42,650 bases of DNA, taken from the NCBI GenBank assembly GCA_027604005.1, contig JADGJT010000189.1:1-42650 (forward strand). The letters are read 5' to 3'. Within the stretch, counting starts at the first letter, position 1; every line of letters begins with the position of its first letter. Positions 34,504 through 42,650 of this stretch are shown piece by piece. The DNA is from Dinochytrium kinnereticum (lineage: Eukaryota > Chytridiomycota > Chytridiomycetes > Chytridiales > Chytridiaceae). The notes beneath the pieces were generated by a model that had not been told where the DNA came from, searched no databases, and worked only from the letters and a program-made list of their open reading frames with translations. The translations under genes were made by a program, and so were the position numbers.

Positions 34504-35486
34504 ATGTCTCAACTCGTCTTCAAGTCAAAACTGCAGCATCGCTTCTCAAGGCATGGCTCGCTCACCATCACAGGCCAATACCCAACCCTCCTTCAAGCCA
34601 CTGCCGTGAGTCCTTGCTGTTGTCGCTCTTTCAAAATGCCCTTGACTTTGGTGATCGTTTCTCATCAGACTCATCCTTAACTGTTGATTGCTTTCACAGA
34701 TGACCAAAGATGGATTTGCCCAGCGCATTCAATTCCTAAACGACACTGCCGGAAAGTCCATCCCGCCAAGCAGCGCAATTGCTGTCCCAATGCTTCTCTG
34801 GTTTATGGGCTTCATCGGCACGATTTTAAGCTTTGCAATCCCTAACGTTTGCGAGAAGTTTGACACATCCTGCAGGTCAAAAGCGTAAGTATATCCATAT
34901 ATCTGTCCATGGATGTTCGTTACTTTTGTCACCCCATTTGACACCTCGCTTTATACATCCAGCAACAGCCGATTCTTTACTGGCATAGGCATTATGGTTG
35001 GCTCCATGTTTGCTGTTGTCATGGTCTCAGTCATTTTGCGTTGCGGGCTACAGAAGACTTCCGAGGTTCTGGAAACTGCCCTTCTGCAACTCAACAACCT
35101 TGATCACGCTCATGGATTCTCCTGGGACTATGATGTGATCGTCACCACCAGAACTACCACTACTCAACACGGGAATGGTCACACATCAAGCAGTACCTCG
35201 AGGACTTACACATACGTGAGTTGATCTAAGACAGACCATGTCTTCCACCATTTTGTCATTTTTCTCTCCGTCTTTTTCAGTATTGGAATGTTCGTCCAGC
35301 TTTATTTATAACTCCATTGTATGTAAACCGCAGTACGTCACGTTGTATTTCAACCCAGCCTCAGCCAGATTCGCTCAAAACTTTCAAGTCCAAAAACAGT
35401 ACCCGCCTCAGAACGTTTCCTATCAGCAGCCTCAACACCAGTCGCAGTTTCCACAATATCCTGCAGCAGTACATCAGCATCCTTAG
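34504..35486 (+). CDS. Module 2 gene B: two-pass membrane protein
   Basis: Four exons (34504-34605, 34700-34884, 34963-35215, 35334-35486) encode 230 aa, the longest B copy. The N-terminus is MSQLVFKSKLQHRFSRHGSL. Exon 2 has MTKDGFAQRIQFLNDTAGKS, helix 1 (VPMLLWFMGFIGTILSFAI) and the cysteine loop CEKFDTSCRSKA. Exon 3 has helix 2 (GIMVGSMFAVVMVSVILRCGL), then ALLQLNNLDHAHGFSWDYDV, a Thr-rich segment and NGHTSSSTS. The last exon begins YVTLYFNP and continues as a Gln/Pro/Tyr-rich tail of about 45 residues. Exon 3 is exactly 253 nt, as in modules 3 and 4. Confidence 0.82.
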
Positions 35487-35897
35487 TATTGGCAAAGAAC
35501 TTTGTTCTCATAAAATGGTGTCTTATTCATCACTGGGGACTTTCTTAAAACGCGTCGGCCGCGTCCAATAGTGACTCCTTGCCGCTCACACTGATGTTTT
35601 CAAAGGTTGGCCGCCTTTACTGAGCTGGTGCTTATTATTATTTTTATTTGTAGACTGGTTAATATGGGTTTAATGTTATCGCACAGTTTAATATTGTTTT
35701 CCAAATGGATAGCAGAGTTAACTTTTGTGTTTTATGCGGAAAGCATATTGAATACTAGTGACATGCTCAATATGTTTTTTTAGACATAGACATCTTGGGA
35801 AAGCGTTTAGGCATTTCGTACACCAGAGACGACCTTTCCGTCACCACATCCAGGTGCATGCCAAGGCGAAAAGCCAATGAACCGCACCTGAAAACAC
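35487..35897. other. Intergenic region between modules 2 and 3
   Basis: 411 bp between converging stops of B2 and A3. It is T-rich around 35630-35700 and probably holds both polyadenylation regions. No gene or repeat is seen. Confidence 0.6.
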
Positions 35898-36708
35898 TCA
35901 TCGCAGCGAAGCAGGCGGTTTGTAAACAATCGACCCAGTCTCTATCCTAAACATAATACTCAACACTATCACAGACGCAAAAGCAGCGGATCCAAAAGCG
36001 CCAGAAACCACCACGGGATTGATACCTGTAGGAGGTTTGGTGACGCTTGCAGGGTCGAATGCGACGGGGGTTTGCTTGGCGGGTTGCATGGGAACCAAGG
36101 TTTGACCGGGAATTGGAGGAATGTCTTTGTAGACGTGGATGCATGTTGAGTTGCTGTTGACGCAGATGTGATTTTGAGGGCAGGAGAAGTAGTCGGTATC
36201 TGTTGGGCCTGGTAAAATGGGTTAGATCGTAGTCAGCTGATAAAAACGAATTGTTTATTGATACTGAGTGGAAGATTCCAGGCTTATTGCAGGTTTTTGA
36301 AAAGACCTAGCTCAAGGTTCCGACTGAAGTAAGAAGGGAAAAACAGATCTCACCACAGCATTTTGCGTCAGCGTCGATGCAGGCACCACCACAAAGGTAT
36401 TCACCAGATCCACATGCAACCGAGCATGTCCCGTCAGCCTGACACATGCCCTTTTCACAATAGGCATCTCTTTCTGGCGCTGATCAACATAAAGAGGAGG
36501 CAAAGATTATCGTTATTATTGGCGGCCAGAAGTAATCCAGAATGTCAGCAAAAAGATCATGGTTACCGCAGCATTTGTAGGAAAACGAAGGCATGAGTCC
36601 TGTGCCGCATTTTGCGCTTGGTTCAGTGGATGCATGATGAGGGAGAGCAACGAGCAGGATGGCGATGAGGTAGAGGAGGGGCATGACGGCGGCAGATTTG
36701 AGGAACAT
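35898..36708 (-). CDS. Module 3 gene A: secreted-type cysteine-rich single-pass membrane protein
   Basis: Three exons (36708-36567, 36479-36354, 36208-35898) give 192 aa. The signal peptide is LLYLIAILLVALPHHAS. Block 1 is KCGTGLMPSFSYKCC, block 2 DAYCEKGMCQADGTCSVACGS with LCGGACIDADAKCCG, and block 3 FSCPQNHICVNSNSTC. A linker with TPVAFDPASVTKPPTGINP is shared almost word for word with A4 (TPVAFDLTSITKDPTGINP). A helix (VVVSGAFGSAAFASVIVLSIMF) and the tail RIETGSIVYKPPASLR follow. That linker groups modules 3 and 4 against 1 and 2. Introns are phase 1 after CysCys. Confidence 0.82.
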
Positions 36709-37039
36709 ATTGCTGGATGTGCGTGAGAATGCGTTGCGATGAAGGGCGACTCTTAACGGGTTTAGAACCTAACCTCCAGTGAAAAAGACGCATGCCTTGG
36801 ATTCTCGTCTTTCCGGTGGTTTGGCGTCTTGCACCGTCTGGTGCAAATGCAAGTCGGCTGAGAGTACCACCGATTTATGTAACCGTTGGTCTGACAGGCT
36901 GAATAACCCAGGCTGAATCCACAGCCTTAAAAAGACGGAATTCAGTGACTGACCAACTGATCCTGAACCCAAAACCCCCATCCCTTCACCCACCTCTTTA
37001 TCCCCATCCGCTCGCTACTCTTTGGTTTACAGTTAAACC
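36709..37039. promoter_or_regulatory. Divergent promoter of module 3, with shared element
   Basis: 331 bp between A3 and B3 starts. It contains GGCTGAGAGTACCACCG at about 36855-36871, the partner of the module 2 element, and a short palindrome-like stretch GCACCGTCTGGTGC just before it (about 36831-36844). Confidence 0.5.
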
Positions 37040-37901
37040 ATGTCGTCAGAGGTCATCTTGAGGTCACGACTGAGTAGAGGCTTCTCGGCTCGCTACCCCA
37101 GCCATCTTGAGGGCACTGCCGTGAGTCCTGGCTTTACAAACTCCTTCGTGTAGCTTTATCTCACCACCCATGTTCAATTCCATGCCAGATGACTAGAGAA
37201 GCCTTTGAGGAGCGCATCCAGTTTATCAGTGAGACTGCTGGCAAGTCTCTACTACCAGGCTACGTCAAGTACATTCCCCTGACGCTTTGGGTCATGGGTC
37301 TGATCAGCACGATCGTGATGAATTTTGCCATCCCCAGTCGTTGCGAGAGTGTGGATTCGACTTGCAAAGGAATCACGTAAGGAAACCAACCCTCTCATTT
37401 TGCTTATCGTTTGTTCACCCATAACTATAGCGTTGGCCAAATATTCGCCAGCATTGGACTCATGATCGGCTCTTTCTTCGCCATCGTTATTGGTGGTATT
37501 ATAATGCAATGCGGAATGATAAAAACTTCAGACGTTCTTGACACTGCTCTCTCCCATCTCAACAACGTTGATAGAGTCTTTGGCTTTGCCTGGGACTATG
37601 ACGTCCTCATCTCCACTAGGACCTCAACAACAAGACACTCGAACGGACATACCTCCACGAGCAATTACAAGATTTATACATACGTGAGTTGACCATAGCG
37701 CTTGCTGCATTGCAGCCAGAATATCCGCTCCAATATCTTACATTCATTGAACAGTACGTAACGTTGCGTCAAACCTCCTCCAACATCATAGTTATTGCAC
37801 CATTCGGGTTGGATCCGACGGCCAAGCTGCAGCATTACCCTCCAAGCTTCACCGACCAACAGAAGGCAGCGTACCCGGCGAACGTGCAGCAGCCGGCCTA
37901 A
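37040..37901 (+). CDS. Module 3 gene B: two-pass membrane protein
   Basis: Four exons (37040-37120, 37189-37376, 37431-37683, 37755-37901) encode 222 aa. Exon 1 is 21-24 nt shorter than in the other B copies (MSSEVILRSRLSRGFSARYP). Exon 2 carries MTREAFEERIQFISETAGKS, helix 1 (IPLTLWVMGLISTIVMNFAI) and the loop CESVDSTCKG. Exon 3 carries GLMIGSFFAIVIGGIIMQCGM, ALSHLNNVDRVFGFAWDYDV and NGHTSTSNYKIYTY. The last exon begins YVTLRQTS, then departs from the YVTLYxxP pattern of B1 and B2, ending in a Gln/Ala/Pro tail. Intron phases are the same as in its paralogues. Confidence 0.82.
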
Positions 37902-38641
37902 TTACGATATCAGTACATCTATTTTCCCTGCAGCCTCGATACTAGCACCATTTATAACTCTGGACCCCGACAAAGCTCCCTCAAATTGAAGTACAGGCAT
38001 AACTCTAGTAAAACAGAAGCAGCTAGTTATTGTAATATATCTCGTGGAGCAATCCAAAAAAACTTGGAATGCTTGAAACGTAAAACTGCCATTTCATTAT
38101 TACTGTATTTCAAAGCTGTAGCCCACACAGTAAAGTACATACACAAATGGTCCATCCCGTCGTCCTAGCAAGTTAACTTCGCCGTTGCTCGGATTCATCG
38201 GGGAGATTTCAAAGAAAGTATTCATACATATATCATTAAATGCTGTGTGAAAGGTTAGGTATAGCTTGTCTTATGAAATGTGTAGAGTAATTTAATAAAA
38301 GAAGTATGTCGTGTTTAAAACTTGAATAGTCTCCAATTGGCCTTAAGCGACTGTTCACAATTAGGACACATGATGGCCTTGGTAGTTGGAGATGAGATGT
38401 TAGTTACCATTGATGACATTGGATTTATATACAACTTTTTTTCGGGTGATCATAACAAAAGTTGAGAAAGTGCTTACGATACATAGATCTGGTTTGCCGG
38501 CAATAATCATGATACCAAAATCAAATATGGCAAGATAGAGTACAGCTGACATTATCTTAAATCGAGTATATTACTATTAACAAAAGTTGCGAAAGTGCTC
38601 AACATTAAACAGAATATAAATAAAAAGTTGGGAAACGGTGC
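37902..38641. other. Intergenic region between modules 3 and 4
   Basis: 740 bp, the longest gap inside the module block, AT-rich. The short motif AAAGTTG-x-GAAA followed by GTGCT-like sequence occurs three times (about 38457-38478, 38583-38602 and 38625-38643). Short open frames here are not supported as genes. Confidence 0.6.
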
Positions 38642-39372
38642 TCAATGCAAACGTTCGGGAGGGTTGAATGCCAGGCCAGACCTCTCCTTTCTTAACAAAT
38701 ACGCAAACACACCAGAGGTGATCATCGAGATCCCGCCAAACAAACTAGCGATGATGATTGGGTTAATTCCGGTGGGGTCTTTCGTGATGGAGGTCAAATC
38801 AAATGCAACGGGGGTCTGCTTGACTGGAACCAGCTTGACAATCTTGCCACCGGCAGTGACGGAAGACCTGCTGACACAGGAAGAATTCTTTTCGACGCAT
38901 TCGTAGGAGCTTGAGGGGCAGGAGAACGCGCTATCGCCTTTACCTGTAGAAAACGAGTGATTAGTTGAGATTGTGCGATCTTTTGGACAGATATTGCGTA
39001 GAGCGAAAGAACCGAAAGAAAGAAAAAGGAACTCACCGCAGCACACTTGACCGTAAGATAGACACCCACCACCGCATTCTGTCTTTGCAAAATCGCACCG
39101 GGGCATACAGGTTCCATCATCACTGCATTTGGACTCGTAAGGGCAGTAGGTGTTGCTTTTAGGGGCTGGAGCAGGTGTTGATCAGTTGAATCATTCTCGT
39201 ATCGCAAATCAAAGTGAGATGATCAAGTGGGATGCTCACCACAGCAGACGTCTAGCAAAGGCATGGTTCCATTTCCGCACTTTGAATCGGCCATGGCGAT
39301 GTGAGGAGCCACAGCCAGGAAAGCGACAAGGACGGAGAGGAGGGCGAGCGTTGGCGCAGAGTTGACTAGCAT
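38642..39372 (-). CDS. Module 4 gene A: secreted-type cysteine-rich single-pass membrane protein
   Basis: Three exons (39372-39240, 39165-39037, 38943-38642) give 187 aa. The signal peptide is LLSVLVAFLAVAPHIAMA. Block 1 is KCGNGTMPLLDVCC. Block 2 is NTYCPYESKCSDDGTCMPRCDF with ECGGGCLSYGQVCCG; it differs from the other copies by a 1-2 residue insertion before the third cysteine. Block 3 is FSCPSSSYECVEKNSSC. The linker TPVAFDLTSITKDPTGINP leads to the helix (IIIASLFGGISMITSGVFAYLL) and the tail RKERSGLAFNPPERLH. Introns are phase 1 after CysCys. Confidence 0.82.
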
Positions 39373-39669
39373 GATGATGCGATGAATCAGTGTTGTGCGG
39401 AGATGGTTGATGGCGGATGTTGGTTTGCGCAGAATATTTATATCGTGAAGGTGTGCAGTGAGTTGCCAACACTGGCAGGTGTCCAGCCTCCGCCGTAATT
39501 TAAATGACGAAGACACAAGAGAAGTTTTGAAATTGAGACATTTCTGGGCAAGTGAGTAAAGTCCGGGCAACAGGAGGCGGAACTGGCATCCCCTCCTTAT
39601 AAAGTCGAACACATCCAAACAAGAGATCGCCTTCACATTAACCACGCATCACCATCCACCTCAAAGATC
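39373..39669. promoter_or_regulatory. Divergent promoter of module 4
   Basis: 297 bp between A4 and B4 starts. TATAAA at 39598-39603 lies 67 bp upstream of the B4 ATG. ATATTTATA at about 39433-39441 is a TATA-like site about 60 bp upstream of the A4 ATG on the other strand. The spacing suits two separate core promoters, one per direction. Confidence 0.5.
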
Positions 39670-40547
39670 ATGCCCTCGCAACAGATCTTCAAGTCAAAGC
39701 TGCAACAGCACTTCCAGAAGTCTGGCACTCTCGCCGTCACTGGAACCTACCCCCCCGTTCTTACCGGTACCAGTGTAAGCATCGTTCACTTTACTGATTC
39801 GAACACTATATAGTCCGCCTCCTTCCCCACAGTACAGTTCATCAGCCGAGATTTCCTCCTTAGACGAACTTTAACTAACCGCGTCCTAATTCATCCCAGA
39901 TGACTCGTGAGGCCTTCGACAAACGCATCCAGTTCATAAATGACACTGCTGGAAAGTCACTGGTTCCAATGTACACCTACTTTATCCCCATGTTACTGTG
40001 GGTCGTCGGAATCATTGCCACGATGGTCGTCGGCATAATTCTCCCTGACGGCTGCGCCAGCTACGATTACAAATGTTCTTCTAAAGCGTGAGTTCTCCAC
40101 CCTCTGTTTCATCTTTTCTGTGCGAGCTCTATAGTGGAAGTCTTTCCTTTGTTCTGACTGCTCTTTTGCTTAGTTCAAGCAGGTTCCTCCCAGCTCTCGG
40201 CATCATATTGGGCAGCATGGTGGTCATTATCCTCATCCCCTTTATCGCACAGTGTGGATTGAGGAAGACGGAGGACATTCTTGAGAATGCGATGATGCAT
40301 CTCAACAATGTTGATAGTGATGCAGGATTCTCATGGGATTACGATGTAGTAATTACCAAACACACTACCACAAGCACGGATTCGAATGGTAACAGGTCTA
40401 GCCGAACTTCTACTTCCCAAACATTTGTGAGTTATATTTGTCTTTGCTTTTGTTTCCGTTTTTTTGCTTTTTGTTAGTTGTTGTGGACGTCTGGCTGACC
40501 TTTCTTTCTTTTTTTTGAAGTACGTCAAACTCTGCCGTGAGAAGTAA
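39670..40547 (+). CDS. Module 4 gene B: two-pass membrane protein with short C-tail
   Basis: Four exons (39670-39774, 39900-40087, 40174-40426, 40521-40547) encode 190 aa. The N-terminus MPSQQIFKSKLQQHFQKSGTLAVTG resembles B2. Exon 2 has MTREAFDKRIQFINDTAGKS, helix 1 (IPMLLWVVGIIATMVVGIIL) and the loop CASYDYKCSSKA. Exon 3 has helix 2 (GIILGSMVVIILIPFIAQCGL), then AMMHLNNVDSDAGFSWDYDV and a Thr/Ser segment. The last exon codes for only eight residues (YVKLCREK) against 36-50 in the other B copies, so the Pro/Gln-rich tail is absent. The stop is followed by typical 3' sequence with AATAAAG at 40573. Confidence 0.82.
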
Positions 40548-40911
40548 AGCTTATAGATCCATTTATATATGTAAATAAAGTATTATGTAATAGCTGAACC
40601 AGACCTTTTCCATATCTACATGCATTCTTGTCGATAAATCACCGCCGTGATTGTCCATTTCTTTTAGTGAAGGGTGGTGATCCAAACTTCCTCCTAGTCA
40701 ACTAGGGGACAATTTACCTAACAGTAGTCATTTAAAAGCTATTTGGCACACTTTCCAGTGTGGCGAGGCCAATCCATTGTTGAATACTGCTCTCATACTG
40801 AAAACTTCAACGAATCAAGAAAAATGAGGTTTGATGTTAAGTAAACAGGCAAGACCATATAAATATGAATTATTAAGCTACATTTCGATTTGTTCTCTGC
40901 CATTGGTTGAG
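40548..40911. other. Intergenic region after module 4
   Basis: 364 bp between the converging stops of B4 (+) and the right-edge gene (-). AATAAAG at about 40573-40579 is a likely polyadenylation signal for B4. Nothing else is recognised. Confidence 0.6.
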
Positions 40912-42650
40912 TCACTTGGACCAAATGCTCTCAGGTCCCATATTGGGTAGCTTCGCGGCAAACAAGGCGCGCTCACTCGCAACATCGCCGCTCAGTTCAT
41001 CGTCTACAAAATCCGAACTGGCTGTCTCGTACATTATTGTAGGACGAGTGTACACGCGAGAAGAAAACAGGCGCGACGGGCGCACCATCTTGATGTCGAA
41101 AGCAAACACCGCGCGGAGGAATTTTAGAAGAGATTGAAGGTCTGTGACGTGATCTCTGTGAATCGCGGCATTTAGCATTAAGAAGCCGAAGGGTAAAGGA
41201 AAGACAAGGACATACCTGTCAATGTATGAGTTGGCCCCGTAACTCGCAACCCAGGCGAGAAGAGAGGAAATAGGCCCGTTGGCAAACTGCTCAGTTGGCA
41301 TCAAGGCCGGCATCTCCAACACTTCCAAGAAATCAGCCCTGATATCCTCCACACCCACATATCCAGGCTCCAATACCAAAACCGCGTCCCCTAAAAGATT
41401 TAACCACGAGTCAAACACCTGAATGGTCGACTCGACGCTCATCCCACATAGTCGTAAGCAAAGCGCGTCTCTTGGCGCCTTCCGACCCCTCTCAACAACA
41501 TCAGTCACTTTCGTCAGCCAGGGTGATAGATAGCTGTCGACTAGGAAGGCAATCACGCCGTTGCGGAGGATCGGATGCTTGAGCTGTTTGATCGAGTCTG
41601 CGCTCAAAGTAAAGAAAGCGGGATTTGAAAGTAACTTTTTCCATTCCTCTGTATAGAAGTAGGCGAGGTAGATCGATATGCGGTTCATGGCGATGGGAGT
41701 GAAGCGATGAAGGAGCTTGGCTCGGAGGGGCTCCAAGTCAGTCTTTACTGCACCGCCCCTGCTCACGGTAATGGTTTCATGCCAAGCATAGAGATAGGGC
41801 ATTGATGTTTTCTCGGTCTGTAATGGAAGTGTCAGTAAGCCTATCTTTCTTTTCGTTGTTCTCACCATGCCCAGGTTCGATGGAGTTAGACCGGATTGCG
41901 ATACGATAGAGTCGTTCAGGTTATTGACCAAAAACCAGCAATCTTCAATGTGGGGCATGATTACTTGCAATCTGTCACAATAAGCCTAATATACTTAAGA
42001 AACCAAAAAATGAAGTTTAACAAACCATACCTTTAAGGGCCCTTTCTTTGGAAGGAAAATTTCGAGAAGTTTGGAAACAAGAAAGCAAGAAAATATCTAT
42101 TTGATGATAAGTGATTTGAGAAATCATTCACAGTTTTAACCTCATCTGAGCTTTCGCAAAATTCGAGAAGGATATCAAACGAAAAAAATGCTAGACTATC
42201 GACGGAGCTCTGAATGACAGTCTTCAAAACCTCAGCTATTCTTCTAATTGATTCGGAAGTAGAAAACATCGATCTCCCACGTAAGGTCAATTGAGTCAGC
42301 ATAAGGCCCTGCAAACATTTTAGAAAATTATGTCAAAAGAGACACTTACGACCCAGTCCTCGTTTGACAGACAGAGGGTCTTAAACAATTTGTCTTTCCA
42401 GCTGGATAAACTACAGAGCCCCATTATAGGCCTTTCAAACAAAATAGTTGAGACCTTATCCAAAACCTCATCAGAAGACTTTGGATTCAAAACTAGGCGC
42501 AGACCGCAAGGAGTGGACTTGGCATCGATTGACGAGACAAAAGAGCCGTAAAATTCAATCGTTGAAGGCTTTTTTAGATTAAGATCACTTCCAGCGGGAG
42601 AGGTAGGAATTAACTGGACATTTAAAGTCCCCAGAAATTCATCTACGAGC
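40912..42650 (-). CDS. Large unidentified helical protein, C-terminal part (5' end outside window)
   Basis: The gene enters from the right edge and stops at 40912 after ESIWSK. Joined in phase, the readable part runs through WKDKLFKTLCLSNEDWV, GLMLTQLTLRGRSMFSTSESIRR, FFSFDILLEFCESSDE, SKLLEIFLPKKGPLKAYCDRLQ and MPHIEDCWFLVNNLND. It continues with a long helical region including LLHRFTPIAMNRISIYLAYFYTEEWKKL and GVIAFLVDSYLSPWL. Introns of about 45-63 nt lie near 41980-42030 and 42080-42130. Two more introns (41816-41865 and 41155-41216) have no stop in frame. The pattern suggests an alpha-solenoid scaffold of a large complex, but I do not recognise the family. The last ~40 residues are acidic and Ser-rich, followed by a Pro/Met/Gly stretch. 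Confidence 0.65.

Noticed and set aside
42330..42551. Plus-strand 73-codon open frame at the right edge
   Set aside because: It is antisense to an exon of the minus-strand gene, whose frame reads as a normal protein.
40912..42650. Identification of the right-edge gene as a Mediator, Integrator or nucleoporin subunit
   Set aside because: The helical character is compatible with all of these, but I could not point to a diagnostic motif, so no name was given.

Overview
The window is nuclear DNA from a fungus of an early-diverging lineage; a chytrid-like zoosporic group fits best. Genes are dense, and their introns mostly run 35-80 nt with GT...AG ends and CTAAC/CTAAT-type branch sites. The gene set is fungal (MDM12, an OAC1-type carrier, a PAK/CLA4 kinase with a CRIB box). 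It also holds genes that Dikarya usually lack: Integrator subunit 7, a tubby protein, coactosin, a caprin-like protein, UBFD1 and an O-fucosyltransferase. No rRNA, tRNA, CRISPR array or bacterial-style operon was seen. All gene models below were spliced by hand, and each listed exon sum divides by three.

Layout. 1-1.6 kb: a tandem array whose units look like exon/intron blocks of a 28-codon repeat. 1.8-12.7 kb: conserved housekeeping genes, namely a mitochondrial carrier (-), phosphoserine phosphatase (+), a TLD-domain protein (+), tubby (-), coactosin (+), MDM12 (-) and the complex I 75-kDa subunit (-). 12.8-24.2 kb: a coiled-coil protein (-), UPF3 (+), INTS7 (-), a caprin-like protein (-), an unresolved small gene (-), ribosomal protein uL14/RPL23 (+) and UBFD1 (+). 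24.2-29.7 kb: an intronless two-domain glycosyltransferase (GT61-like plus O-fucosyltransferase-like) and a PAK kinase. 30.9-40.5 kb: four consecutive copies of one divergent gene pair. 40.9 kb to the right edge: the 3' part of a large unidentified gene (-).

The most interesting part is 30.9-40.5 kb. Each module has a minus-strand gene 'A' and a plus-strand gene 'B' facing away from a shared 250-380 bp promoter. A encodes a secreted-type, cysteine-rich, single-pass membrane protein of about 190-220 aa. B encodes a two-pass membrane protein of about 190-230 aa. Exon sizes and intron phases are kept in all four copies, while the proteins have diverged. The pair has evidently been inherited and amplified as a unit, which suggests that A and B work together at a membrane or the cell surface. 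I recognise neither family.

Neighbouring genes are very close: SerB to TLD 49 bp, the complex I subunit to MDM12 45 bp, tubby and coactosin starts 34 bp apart, and one ATGA stop/start overlap in front of the caprin-like gene.
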